From positions 1 to 16,510 of the forward strand of contig JAUVWD010000002.1 of assembly GCA_030604285.1 (NCBI GenBank): 16,510 nt of DNA, in the 5' to 3' direction. The notes under the pieces were generated by a model. It worked only from the letters and a program-made list of their open reading frames with translations. It searched no databases and had not been told where the DNA came from. The first letter of the stretch is position 1, and each line of letters starts with the position of its first letter. The stretch comes from Chloroflexota bacterium. GTDB taxonomy: Bacteria; Chloroflexota; Dehalococcoidia; GIF9; AB-539-J10. Positions 6,805 to 14,292 of this stretch are shown here, piece after piece. The position numbers were made by a program, and so were the translations under genes.

Positions 6805-7104
6805 ATGGCCACTTATATCATCTTGTCTGGCTTGACGCAACAAGGGATCCAGAATATCAAGGAGAGTCCTGCTCGGGTCGAAGCGGCTAAACAGACCTTT
6901 CAGGCCATGGGTGCAAAGGTGAAAGAGTCCTATGCAGTGATGGGCATGGCCCAGTGCGATACGCTCGTCGTTTTGGAAGTGCCGCACGACGAAACAGTAG
7001 CCAGGGCAGCTTTCACCATCCGTTCGTTAGGCAACGTGCGCACCGAAACCCAGCGCGCCTTCACACAGGATGAACTCAAGAGAGTCGTTGCTGGTTTACC
7101 CTGA
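6805..7104 (+). CDS. GYD-domain protein
   Basis: The 99-residue protein matches the GYD family along its whole length: it starts MATYIILSGLTQQGIQNIKE, has SPARVEAAKQ, then GAKVKESYAVMG, DTLVVLEVPHDE and LGNVRTETQRAFT near the C-terminus. The motif that names the family is varied here (MAQCDTLVV rather than G-Y-D). These are small ferredoxin-like-fold proteins of unclear function. I chose the ATG at 6805 because AAAGGAGG lies 7 bases upstream; a longer in-frame start at 6769 has no such site and adds residues absent from relatives. The gene stands alone and converges with the tRNA gene 17 bases away. Confidence 0.85.
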   Translation: MATYIILSGLTQQGIQNIKESPARVEAAKQTFQAMGAKVKESYAVMGMAQCDTLVVLEVPHDETVARAAFTIRSLGNVRTETQRAFTQDELKRVVAGLP

Positions 7105-7121
7105 GCCAATACTGAGCACCA

Positions 7122-7198
7122 TGGTGGGCCATAGTGGACTCGAACCACTGACCCCGGTCTTATCAGGACCGTGCTCTAACCAACTGAGCTAATGGCCC
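7122..7198 (-). tRNA. tRNA-Ile (anticodon GAT)
   Basis: The minus strand folds into a complete 77-base cloverleaf: acceptor GGGCCAT/ATGGCCC, D stem GCTC/GAGC, anticodon stem CGGTC/GACCG with loop CTGATAA, T stem AGTGG/CCACT with loop TTCGAGT, discriminator A and an encoded CCA. The anticodon GAT reads isoleucine codons ATC and ATT. Confidence 0.97.
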
Positions 7199-7269
7199 TC
7201 ATCGCTGCTGAGGAATTTGCTCCCTAGGTATTGGGGCTGCACCTGGAGCTCTTTCTTTGTTCACTCCTC

Positions 7270-7298
7270 AGGTTATCAGAAAGGAGCATAGCTGTCAA
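7270..7298 (-). promoter_or_regulatory. Candidate promoter for the tRNA-Ile gene
   Basis: On the minus strand TTGACA (7298-7293) and TAACCT (7275-7270) are 17 bases apart, about 70 bases upstream of the mature tRNA. The -35 is perfect and the -10 is weak. Confidence 0.5.
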
Positions 7299-7346
7299 CG
7301 AACTTAGGAAGACCGGGGCAAGGTCGAACTCCTGTGGAATTGCGCC

Positions 7347-7375
7347 TTGACAGTAGCAAATATTCGTGTTACAAG
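7347..7375 (+). promoter_or_regulatory. Candidate promoter of the acyl-CoA dehydrogenase-etfBA operon
   Basis: TTGACA at 7347-7352 and TACAAG at 7370-7375 are 17 bases apart. Transcription would start near 7382, leaving a leader of about 95 bases. Confidence 0.6.
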
Positions 7376-7409
7376 AGGGCGTTGCGCACAGGAGGCACGT
7401 CAAAGAAAA

Positions 7410-7442
7410 GAAGAGCTTGTCCGGCGGTATGACGAGCTTTTC
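7410..7442 (+). promoter_or_regulatory. Leader hairpin before the acyl-CoA dehydrogenase gene
   Basis: GAAGAGCTTGTC (7410-7421) can pair over 12 positions with GACGAGCTTTTC (7431-7442) around a 9-base loop. Two of the pairs are G-U, so the structure is better as RNA than as DNA. It lies between the promoter and the AAAGGAGG ribosome binding site at 7464-7471, ending about 20 bases before that site. It could be a stability, protein-binding or attenuation element; there is no U-run after it. Confidence 0.4.
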
Positions 7443-7477
7443 CTGGTGTAACAGAATTTAAGTAAAGGAGGCCTAAC

Positions 7478-8599
7478 ATGGAGTTCAAGTTAACCAAAGA
7501 ACAAGAGGCAATTACAAGGATGATACGGGAGTTTGCCGAGAAAAAGCTTGCGCCCATTGCCACTCAGATTGACCGGGACGCTAAGATCCCGCCTGATATT
7601 CACCCCGAGTTGCGGAAGTTAAAACTGTTTGGCATACCATACGATAAGAAGTACGGCGGAGGTGGCGAAAGCTATATTGAGCTAGTGCTCGTTATAGAGG
7701 AGGTGGCAAAGGCCAGCGCTGCTGTCAGTGTCAGGCTAGCGGCACACTACCTGGCCCCCATCAGCCTGAGCTTATACGGCACGGAGGAGCAAAAAGAGCA
7801 ATGTCTCCCCAAGCTATGCTCCGGAGAAGATATAGGATCGCTGGCCTTTACCGAGGCAGCTACTGGCTCAGACCCCGAAGCAATAACCACTATGGCAGAG
7901 CTATCGGGCGATGACTATATACTGAATGGCTCCAAGCGCTTCATAACCAATGCCCCTTTGGATGGTTTAGCAATTATCTTCGCCAAAACGGACAACGGGG
8001 TTACAGCTTTCATTGTAAACAAGAACCAGCCGGGGTATTCCACGTCGAAGCCTTGGGAGATGATGGGGTTGAGAGGAGGACAAGTTGCAGATATCCAACT
8101 GAAGGATGTGCGAATACCCAAGGCGAATCTCCTCGGTCCGGAGGGTAAAGGCTACCGGATGCTGACCGAACTAATAGCTTACGGCAAGCTAGATATGTCA
8201 GCTTGTTTGTTGGGGATTGGAGGGGCTGCCCTGGACGAAGCTATCAAGTATGCCAAGGAGACGACAGCCAGGGGAAAACCCATAGCCAATTTCCAGACCA
8301 TACAGTGGCTAGTAGCCGACATAGAGACCCAAGTTGAAGCTGCTCGATGGCTAGTTTACCGCCTTGCCTACTTGGCAAGCCAGGGGGGAGATATCCGGCA
8401 TCAGTCAGCATTAACCAAGCTGTTTGCCTCGGAGATGGCAACTGAGGTGACGAGCAAGGCGCTTCAAGTGCACGGCTCTTACGGTTACACCAAGGAATTC
8501 AAGATAGAAAGACTATACCGTGATGCCAGGGTTGGCGAGATTATCGAAGGGGTGAGCGAGATCCAGAGAGTGATAATAGCTGCCAGTTTGTTGCGCTGA
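7478..8599 (+). CDS. Acyl-CoA dehydrogenase (short-chain/butyryl-CoA type)
   Basis: This FAD enzyme oxidises an acyl-CoA to the 2,3-enoyl-CoA, or runs in reverse as an enoyl-CoA reductase, passing electrons to ETF. At 373 residues it is the usual length. Landmarks are LAFTEAATGSD at 122-132 (the flavin/substrate loop, normally LTEPxAGSD), GSKRFITNA at 151-159, LQVHGSYGYTKEF near the C-terminus, and IIEGVSEIQR, where E357 sits at the position of the catalytic glutamate of SCAD/MCAD. That position excludes the isovaleryl/long-chain class, whose base is elsewhere. The ATG has a strong AAAGGAGG 6-7 bases upstream. It is first in an operon with etfB and etfA (gaps of 23 and 24 bases), the arrangement of butyryl-CoA dehydrogenase/ETF complexes. 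The substrate cannot be told from sequence. Confidence 0.95.
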   Translation: MEFKLTKEQEAITRMIREFAEKKLAPIATQIDRDAKIPPDIHPELRKLKLFGIPYDKKYGGGGESYIELVLVIEEVAKASAAVSVRLAAHYLAPISLSLYGTEEQKEQCLPKLCSGEDIGSLAFTEAATGSDPEAITTMAELSGDDYILNGSKRFITNAPLDGLAIIFAKTDNGVTAFIVNKNQPGYSTSKPWEMMGLRGGQVADIQLKDVRIPKANLLGPEGKGYRMLTELIAYGKLDMSACLLGIGGAALDEAIKYAKETTARGKPIANFQTIQWLVADIETQVEAARWLVYRLAYLASQGGDIRHQSALTKLFASEMATEVTSKALQVHGSYGYTKEFKIERLYRDARVGEIIEGVSEIQRVIIAASLLR

Positions 8600-8622
8600 G
8601 AAAATAGACCTAGCGGGCGAAA

Positions 8623-9411
8623 TTGAACATAATTGTATGCCTGAAACAAGTCCCTGGGACCAACGATGTGCGCCTGGATCCCGAGACAGGGAGTCTCATC
8701 AGGGAAGGGGTGCCAAGCATAATCAACCCTGAGGACAGGAATGCTCTTGAAAAAGCACTGTTGCTTCGCGAAGAGCATGGCGGCAATGTTGTCGTGATAA
8801 GCATGGGGCCTCCTCAAGCTGAGGTAGCTCTGAGGGATGCGTTGGCTATCGGCGCGGATGAGGCAATACTGCTTTGTGACAAGGCCTTTGCCGGAGCCGA
8901 CACTTTGGCAACCTCCTTTACGCTGGGAAGCGCCATAAAGAAGCTAGGCCATTTTGATCTGGTCCTCTGCGGCACAAAGACACTGGACGGAAATACGGGC
9001 CAGGTCGGGCCACAACTTGCCGAACTCCTGGACTTGCCTCAAATTACTTACGCTCGGCGAGTTGAGATACAAGGAGAAATCCTAAAGGCGGAACGAGTTT
9101 TCGAGGAGGGCTATGAGTTGATGGAGACCAGACTACCGGCCTTGGTTACAGTAACGAGGGAAATCAATGAGCCGCGCATCCCATCCATCGACCAGATTAT
9201 GCAGTCGTACAGAGAAAAGGAGGTTAAGACCTGGGGTGCCGCGTATTTGGGTCTTTATGAGCACAGCGTGGGGCTCGATGGTTCAGCAACCAAGATGAGC
9301 AAAATCTATAAACCCGAATTTGGGAAAGGGAAAGTTGAGTTCATTGAAGGCTCAATGGAGGACATGGCTCAAGGACTTCTAGCGAAGCTGAAGGAGAGGA
9401 ACCTGATTTGA
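8623..9411 (+). CDS. etfB: Electron transfer flavoprotein, beta subunit
   Basis: This is the small ETF subunit, which carries the AMP or second flavin and shuttles electrons between the acyl-CoA dehydrogenase and a partner. The 262 residues begin NIIVCLKQVPGTNDVRLDP and contain DPETGSL (19-25), ISMGPPQAEVALRDALAIGA (59-78), GADTLATSFTL (91-101) and the nucleotide-binding GTKTLDGNTGQVGPQLAELL (117-136). Wording such as MGPPQAE and TLDGNTGQVGP is what I recall from clostridial-type, often electron-bifurcating EtfB proteins rather than mitochondrial ones, but this is not proof. The start is TTG at 8623 with only a weak ribosome binding site, suggesting coupling to the upstream gene that ends 23 bases earlier. 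Confidence 0.95.
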   Translation: MNIIVCLKQVPGTNDVRLDPETGSLIREGVPSIINPEDRNALEKALLLREEHGGNVVVISMGPPQAEVALRDALAIGADEAILLCDKAFAGADTLATSFTLGSAIKKLGHFDLVLCGTKTLDGNTGQVGPQLAELLDLPQITYARRVEIQGEILKAERVFEEGYELMETRLPALVTVTREINEPRIPSIDQIMQSYREKEVKTWGAAYLGLYEHSVGLDGSATKMSKIYKPEFGKGKVEFIEGSMEDMAQGLLAKLKERNLI

Positions 9412-9435
9412 GGGACTATATCTAAAGGCGGCACA

Positions 9436-10443
9436 ATGAGTCTGAATGAATACCGAGGCGTATGGGTCTTTGCCGAGCAAAACGACGGGAGATTGAGAAG
9501 GGTATCCCTCGAGCTACTGGGCAAAGGAAGGGAGTTAGCTGATAGACTGAGGGTGGACTTGGTTGCCATTTTGCTTGGCGAAGATGCCGGCAAGTTGTGT
9601 ACCGAGCTAATAGATTATGGCGCTGATAAGGTGCTTTGGGCTGATGACCCAGAGTTAAGATGTTATAGAACAGATACTTACACCAAGATAATAGCAAGCC
9701 AGATAATGGAACATAAGCCAGAGATATTGCTTGTCGGCGCAACTTATGTCGGAAGAGATTTAGCTCCACGGATTGCTAGAAGGTTGGGCACAGGACTTAG
9801 CGCAGATTGTACCAGCCTAGATATAGATGAAGAGACGAGATTACTACAGCAGACTTGCCCCGCCTTTGGTGGCAATCTTATGGTTACCATACTGACCCCA
9901 AAGGAGAGACCTCAGATGGCAACTGTGCAGCCTGGCGTTATGCAGCCACTGCAAAAGAGCACCAGAAAAGGCGAAATCATCAGCATCCCAGCGGATATCG
10001 AACATAAGGATATGAGAGTGAGCAGACTAAGGGTAATTGAGGAGACAAGAAGGGGAATCGGGCTGGAACAGGCAGAAAGAATTGTCTCCGGGGGTATGGG
10101 GATAGGGTCAGTAGAGAATTTCAAAATGCTCGGTAAGCTTGCTGAACTATTGGGTGCCGAGGTGGGAGCCACCCGGAATGCCGTCGAGGCCGGATGGGCT
10201 TCCAGCGATCGCATGATTGGTCAAACGGGAAAAACCGTGAGGCCGACGTTATACATTGCTTGCGGAATATCAGGCGCCATACAGCATATAGTAGGAATGA
10301 AGGACTCAGAGCTTACAATAGCTATAAGCAAAGACCCCAAAGCACCGATATTTCAAATCGCAGACTACGGGATAGTTGCTGACCTGCATCAATTAATTCC
10401 GCTGCTAATACAAGAGTTGTTGCGCTATAAGGGAGCGCGTTAG
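9436..10443 (+). CDS. etfA: Electron transfer flavoprotein, alpha subunit
   Basis: This is the large ETF subunit; it binds FAD in its C-terminal domain and pairs with EtfB. The 335 residues start with VWVFAEQNDGRLRRVSLELL, have ILLVGATYVGRDLAPRIA in the N-terminal domain, then MATVQPGVM linking to the FAD domain. That domain shows RIVSGGMGIGS (215-225), GQTGKTVRPTLYIACGISGA (262-281), QHIVGM and ISKDPKAPIFQIADYGIVAD (297-316), the ETF-alpha signature. An AAAGGCGG sequence precedes the ATG at 9436 by 4 bases. It is the last gene of the dehydrogenase operon. No 4Fe-4S ferredoxin extension is present at the N-terminus. Confidence 0.96.
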   Translation: MSLNEYRGVWVFAEQNDGRLRRVSLELLGKGRELADRLRVDLVAILLGEDAGKLCTELIDYGADKVLWADDPELRCYRTDTYTKIIASQIMEHKPEILLVGATYVGRDLAPRIARRLGTGLSADCTSLDIDEETRLLQQTCPAFGGNLMVTILTPKERPQMATVQPGVMQPLQKSTRKGEIISIPADIEHKDMRVSRLRVIEETRRGIGLEQAERIVSGGMGIGSVENFKMLGKLAELLGAEVGATRNAVEAGWASSDRMIGQTGKTVRPTLYIACGISGAIQHIVGMKDSELTIAISKDPKAPIFQIADYGIVADLHQLIPLLIQELLRYKGAR

Positions 10444-10827
10444 AACAGGACAGTATCGAGCCTGTTATTTCAAAAGCTAAACGTTTAGCTCTGAGCTGTG
10501 TTTGCAGGTCTTAGCAGCGATCAGATCTGCTCCTTGTGCCCTACTAGCCCTTCCATTTCAGGGCGTATATGACTACCCCTATCGAGCTGCCGTCATACGC
10601 AGGACAGCGCTCGGCACCTTCAAGTGGCGCTGTCGCTATCGATCCGCTTCACGACGCCAGTGTGTGGCTAGGCACAGATAGACTGAAGTACAGCGCTCCC
10701 GTCTATCCTCCTAATGAGGTAAGACCTGAGGTCGAAACGCTGCGTAACAGAGCTAAGAAGGACAGAGACCTTGCTGATATCAAGGATGCTATGCCAGAAT
10801 CCAATTCCCAGGATGAAGGGACACGTC
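10444..10827. other. Spacer after etfA
   Basis: These 384 bases begin with a weak hairpin (AACAGG at 10444-10449 and CCTGTT at 10461-10466, followed by ATTTC), which may end the etf transcript, then the 16-bp palindrome at 10475-10490. The rest holds one unrecognised open frame (10569-10859) and the ribosome binding site of the next gene. Confidence 0.4.
10475..10490. promoter_or_regulatory. Perfect 16-bp palindrome, candidate operator
   Basis: AGCTAAACGTTTAGCT is its own reverse complement over all 16 bases. With no central spacer it is a poor terminator stem but a good site for a dimeric DNA-binding protein. It lies 32 bases after the etfA stop. Confidence 0.4.
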
Positions 10828-10859
10828 ATGGCCGAAGTAAGCGTGGTGCCCCTCAGTAG
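10569..10859 (+). CDS. Hypothetical open frame, doubtful
   Basis: This is an open frame of 96 codons with a weak AGGGCG ahead of the ATG. The protein is hydrophilic, with APVYPPNEVRPEVETLRNRA and a charged stretch KKDRDLADIKDAMPE. I recognise no family. It overlaps the start of the better-supported MTH1187-like gene by 32 bases in another frame. It may be a decayed gene fragment or a chance frame. Confidence 0.2.
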   Translation: MTTPIELPSYAGQRSAPSSGAVAIDPLHDASVWLGTDRLKYSAPVYPPNEVRPEVETLRNRAKKDRDLADIKDAMPESNSQDEGTRHGRSKRGAPQ

Positions 10860-11124
10860 AACCACGCGCAGCGTTGGCGATCACGTAGCCAAGTGCCCCC
10901 TTATTCCTAAGCAAGCCAAGGATATCCCCTGTCAGCTTACACTAATCACGACAACTATCGAAGCCCCGTCAAAGGGCGTTTTGAACCTTGCCAAAGAAAT
11001 GCAGCAGGGGCCATTTGAAGTGGAAAGACACGGAACAACCACAGTCCTAGGAACCAGTGGGAGCTATGATAGGTCTCCAACGACGGAGGGCAGGGTAGAG
11101 GCAGCATCAAGGAAAAGCAGATGA
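10828..11124 (+). CDS. MTH1187-family (thiamine-binding, DUF77-type) protein, divergent
   Basis: The 98-residue product begins MAEVSVVPL, then RSVGDHVAKC, CQLTLITTTIEAPSKGV, LNLAKEMQQGPFEVERHGTT and SPTTEGRVEAASRKS. This order matches the small MTH1187 proteins, some members of which bind thiamine. In relatives the middle usually reads T-x-IEG and the later part VTTIKIDDRRD; here these are TTIEA and TTTVLGTSGSYDRS, so the protein is divergent and may be losing function. The ATG at 10828 has GAAGGG 7 bases upstream; a longer frame from 10771 has no such support. A ThDP-dependent enzyme lies 3 kb downstream, which fits a thiamine role. Family assignment is by motif memory. Confidence 0.65.
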   Translation: MAEVSVVPLSRTTRSVGDHVAKCPLIPKQAKDIPCQLTLITTTIEAPSKGVLNLAKEMQQGPFEVERHGTTTVLGTSGSYDRSPTTEGRVEAASRKSR

Positions 11125-11149
11125 ATGCCCGAGAGCCACCACGGAAAAG

Positions 11150-11178
11150 TTGACAGTTTGCCGAGGATATCGCAAAAT
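11150..11178 (+). promoter_or_regulatory. Candidate promoter of the CoA ligase-lyase operon
   Basis: TTGACA at 11150-11155 and CAAAAT at 11173-11178 are 17 bases apart, with transcription expected near 11185. The leader to the ATG at 11236 is about 50 bases. Confidence 0.55.
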
Positions 11179-11235
11179 ATGTCGTTTAATTTCAGCCCAT
11201 TATGAAACAAAAGAAAACAGAAAGGGGAGGTTAAG

Positions 11236-12789
11236 ATGAATGCTAGCGATGGTCTAAGGATAAGCGCATGGAAGTACCCTGACAAAACGGCAGCGATTTA
11301 CTTCGACCAGCACAGAACCTACCAGGAACTCGATAGCCGCGTAAACCGCCTTGCCAATGGGCTGTTGGAAAGGGGGTTCAAAAAGGGGGATAATATAGCC
11401 TATCTGACCTACAATGGTCTGGAAGGGCTTGAGATTATTCAAGCGGTGCTAAGAACAGGTATGACTCTGGTTCCTACAAACTACCGCCTTGACGCTGAGC
11501 GCATGGAGTTTATCATCAACCACTGTGATGCCAGTTGCCTATTTGTAGACAGCGATATTCTAGACACAGTCAAACCTATGATGCCCAATCTCAAGAATAT
11601 TCTCCCGGAGAATTACATAGTCGTGGGGGAAAACGGCCATGGCATGACGCGATACGAGGATGTCCTGTCCAAATCGGATGAAAACCCCGAAGCCGATGTA
11701 AAACCGTCGGACATTGCCTACATAGCCTATACTTCGGGGACTACAGGGTTGCCCAAGGGAGTAGTCACTTCCGCTCGAGCGCTGATGAACAACATGAAGA
11801 ACGCCATGATGCGGGGGACAGGAAGGGCAGGAATAAAGCCTGAGGATAGGGTCCTCTTGGTTCTTATGCCGCTGGTTCACTCAAACTCAATCTGGAGCAC
11901 TTCCATCACATTCTGGTACGGTGGCGCAAATGTGGTCTATAAGTCGAAGGGCTTTGACCCTGAAGAAGTATTACAGCTAATGGACACGGAGAAAGTCAGC
12001 ACCTCTTCGTTAGTTCCGTTCATGCTGGCAAAGATACTTGACCTTCCCGCGGACGTGCGTGACAAATATGATATGAGTAGCGTCACCTCTCTAGGAAGCG
12101 GATCTGCCATGCTCTACCCAACCGTAATAGACAAGATGATTGGCTATTTTCAAGGAGTGCGGCTAAGCAATAGCTACGGCTCATCGGAAACGGGCCCAGC
12201 GACAACCCTGAGACATCACGAGCTAAGCATACATCCCGATAGCATCGGAAAGCCAATCCCTGGGGTGGAGGTGAAGATCTTCGACAAGGAGGGAAATGAG
12301 CTCCCGCCCCATCAGGTTGGCGATGTATGGGTTAAGAGCGACATATCGTTTGAAGGATACTATAAAGACCCTGAGAAAACGGCGGCCGCCAAGAAGGGAG
12401 AATGGGCTTGCGCTGGCGACTTGGGCTACTACGATGAGGAGGGGTATTTCTACCTTGCTGATAGGAGCGACGACATCATAGTAAGCGCCGGAGAGCATAT
12501 CGCTCCCCCGGAGGTGGAAGATGTGATACTGAGCAATTCTAAGGTGGCTGAGGTAGCAGTCATCGGAATCCCTGACGACCTGTATGGACAACTTGTAACC
12601 GCCGTGGTGCGGCTAAAAGAGGGGCAGGAAGCTAGCGAAGACGAAATCAGGGAATATTGCCGCGGCAAGGGATTGCCCGGCTTCAAGCTCCCGCGAAAGG
12701 TCGATTTCGTTTCTGAATTCCCAACTACCTTGACAGGGAAGATATTGAAGAGGGAGCTTAGAGAGAAATACAAGAAACAAAAAGCATAA
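11236..12789 (+). CDS. AMP-forming acyl-CoA synthetase (ANL superfamily)
   Basis: The enzyme activates a carboxylic acid with ATP to an acyl-adenylate and then to the CoA thioester, in the cytoplasm. The 517 residues carry the full motif set: the phosphate loop YTSGTTGLPKG at 165-175, the adenine motif NSYGSSETG at 312-320, GDLGYYDEEGYFYLADRSDD at 394-413 with the ribose-binding Asp and the hinge region, SAGEHIAPPEVED at 417-429, and the C-terminal catalytic lysine in TLTGKILKREL (K502). The usual GG in G-G-E-N-I reads AGEHI here. The acid is not predictable. GGGGAGG precedes the ATG by 6 bases. It is cotranscribed with the lyase-like gene 11 bases downstream, whose ribosome binding site overlaps this gene's stop codon. 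Confidence 0.94.
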   Translation: MNASDGLRISAWKYPDKTAAIYFDQHRTYQELDSRVNRLANGLLERGFKKGDNIAYLTYNGLEGLEIIQAVLRTGMTLVPTNYRLDAERMEFIINHCDASCLFVDSDILDTVKPMMPNLKNILPENYIVVGENGHGMTRYEDVLSKSDENPEADVKPSDIAYIAYTSGTTGLPKGVVTSARALMNNMKNAMMRGTGRAGIKPEDRVLLVLMPLVHSNSIWSTSITFWYGGANVVYKSKGFDPEEVLQLMDTEKVSTSSLVPFMLAKILDLPADVRDKYDMSSVTSLGSGSAMLYPTVIDKMIGYFQGVRLSNSYGSSETGPATTLRHHELSIHPDSIGKPIPGVEVKIFDKEGNELPPHQVGDVWVKSDISFEGYYKDPEKTAAAKKGEWACAGDLGYYDEEGYFYLADRSDDIIVSAGEHIAPPEVEDVILSNSKVAEVAVIGIPDDLYGQLVTAVVRLKEGQEASEDEIREYCRGKGLPGFKLPRKVDFVSEFPTTLTGKILKRELREKYKKQKA

Positions 12790-12800
12790 GGAGGCAAAAA

Positions 12801-14207
12801 GTGAGTTCAGACGAAAAGTTAGATGTAAGTCGCATCGAGATGTTGGGGCAATGGGAAAAGCTACTTGATGTAAAGATCAAGGATCAGTTGCCCAAGAACA
12901 TGGAAATGCTTGAATTGCTGCTTCGGGATGGGTTACAGCACGCGGCAACACATATACCTACCCAGGCGAAGCTTTGGTATGCTGACCAAATTGTAAAGGC
13001 GGGATACAAGAGAATAGAGGTAACCAACTTCAGTCATCCTGTGCTTATGCCACAGAGCTCGGATGCTGAAGAAATCCTAGCACAGGTATGTATGCTTGAT
13101 TCAGTAAAAGAAAACAAGCCGCTTCTGAAGGTCTACGGCATGACTAAAGCGGCTTTTGAGAGGGTAGCCGATTGCGCTCAGAAGGGGTATCCCCCCCATA
13201 GTGTCGCCTTTACCATATCCACAGAAGACCTTCATGGCAGGAGGAACTCGGGGAGATGCCGGGAAGAGTACTGGGAGGAGATTCCTGAGTTTGTGCGAAT
13301 CGCCAAGGAGAATGGATTTAAGGCTGATATGGCTATCGCTTGTGTCTACGGCTCACCGTGTGCTGGCCCAGTGCCCATTGAGAACACTTTTGAGCTTATG
13401 GACCGAGGACTAGATTGGGGGATACGGGATTTCACCCCCTGCGATACCACCGGTGAATGTAATCCCTTAAGATCGTACCTATATATGGCTGCCCTTGTTG
13501 ATAGGTACAGCAAGCATGATAATGAAATGACTTACCGGATCGCCCATTTCCATGAGGGCCGCGGAATGTCATTAGCTAATACCATAATGGCGATTCTCGG
13601 CGGGGCTAGGATTGTGGAGGCGTCTCTTGGGTTAGGCGGAGGGCAACCCCAGTTCGTAGTTGATGGCGTTCCCGGCCTAGGCAGCGGACCTACTTATGAC
13701 ATGTCCATGGAGAAAGGAAACTGCCCCACCGAAGATGTTCTGGTCATGCTTGACGAGATTGGAATCGATACTGGCATTGATATTGACAAAATGCTGCAGT
13801 TGGGGCGGGTGTTTGAATGGACCATGGGCAGAAGTCTGCCGGTTTGGACCACCAAGTCCGGAAGACCAATCAAACAACCGACGCAGTGGAACATAGCGGA
13901 AGGAAACTTGGCGTATCTACCTCCTTACGGTCCGCTACAAATCTTCCGGGCCGAGCCATCCCTATACCGACCTGCCACTGCTGAGTTTATCGCTAAGCAA
14001 TTTGAGGGTCGCAAGCTTAGATGGGATCCCTGGGAGGAAAAGGTAAAGCAGGCGGACGAGCTAACAAGAGGCAAACCGGCCATTCACTCCCATGGAGGAA
14101 ACGTCCCTGGCAAAACCGGATTTGTCTATGATCCAGAGAAAGCGTCCAAGAGGTGGTTCCTCCTGCCAAAGAAAATCGAAGAAAAGGCGGAGAAGAAAAA
14201 GAAGTAG
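12801..14207 (+). CDS. HMG-CoA-lyase-like (DRE-TIM barrel) protein with altered active-site loop
   Basis: The core resembles HMG-CoA lyase: LLRDGLQ at 40-46 (metal-binding Asp 43), IEVTNFSHP, the strand IACVYGSPCAGPV at 179-191, DFTPCDTTGE at 210-219, HFHEGRGMSLAN at 249-260 (metal-binding HxH and Asn), and GNCPTEDVLVML at 306-317. Two key points differ. The loop that carries the catalytic Cys (GLGGCPxA) reads GLGGGQP at 277-283, followed by a short insertion, and HxHDT reads HFHEG. The protein is 468 residues against about 300 for HMG-CoA lyases, with a 30-residue N-terminal and a ~120-residue C-terminal extension ending in a Lys-rich tail. It is probably a C-C lyase or condensing enzyme with another CoA substrate. 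The start is GTG; TAAGGAGG at 12787-12794 overlaps the ligase stop codon, so translation is coupled. Confidence 0.85.
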   Translation: MSSDEKLDVSRIEMLGQWEKLLDVKIKDQLPKNMEMLELLLRDGLQHAATHIPTQAKLWYADQIVKAGYKRIEVTNFSHPVLMPQSSDAEEILAQVCMLDSVKENKPLLKVYGMTKAAFERVADCAQKGYPPHSVAFTISTEDLHGRRNSGRCREEYWEEIPEFVRIAKENGFKADMAIACVYGSPCAGPVPIENTFELMDRGLDWGIRDFTPCDTTGECNPLRSYLYMAALVDRYSKHDNEMTYRIAHFHEGRGMSLANTIMAILGGARIVEASLGLGGGQPQFVVDGVPGLGSGPTYDMSMEKGNCPTEDVLVMLDEIGIDTGIDIDKMLQLGRVFEWTMGRSLPVWTTKSGRPIKQPTQWNIAEGNLAYLPPYGPLQIFRAEPSLYRPATAEFIAKQFEGRKLRWDPWEEKVKQADELTRGKPAIHSHGGNVPGKTGFVYDPEKASKRWFLLPKKIEEKAEKKKK

Positions 14208-14243
14208 AACAGGAAAGAGACTCGACTTCGTCCACGGCTAAAG

Positions 14244-14274
14244 AAGAAGGTGTCCGCTTAGCGGACACCTTCTT
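14244..14274. terminator. Bidirectional terminator between convergent genes
   Basis: AAGAAGGTGTCCGC (14244-14257) and GCGGACACCTTCTT (14261-14274) form a perfect 14-bp stem with a 3-base loop. A-rich bases on the left and TTGGTTTA on the right let it work for the lyase operon and, in reverse, for the ThDP-enzyme gene. Confidence 0.85.
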
Positions 14275-14292
14275 GGTTTACATCTTTTGTGC

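Noticed and set aside
11202..11234. A 10-codon ORF (MKQKKTERGG) ending one base before the CoA ligase start
   Set aside because: It has no ribosome binding site of its own and its last codons are simply the ligase's GGGGAGG read as codons, so it is likely chance.
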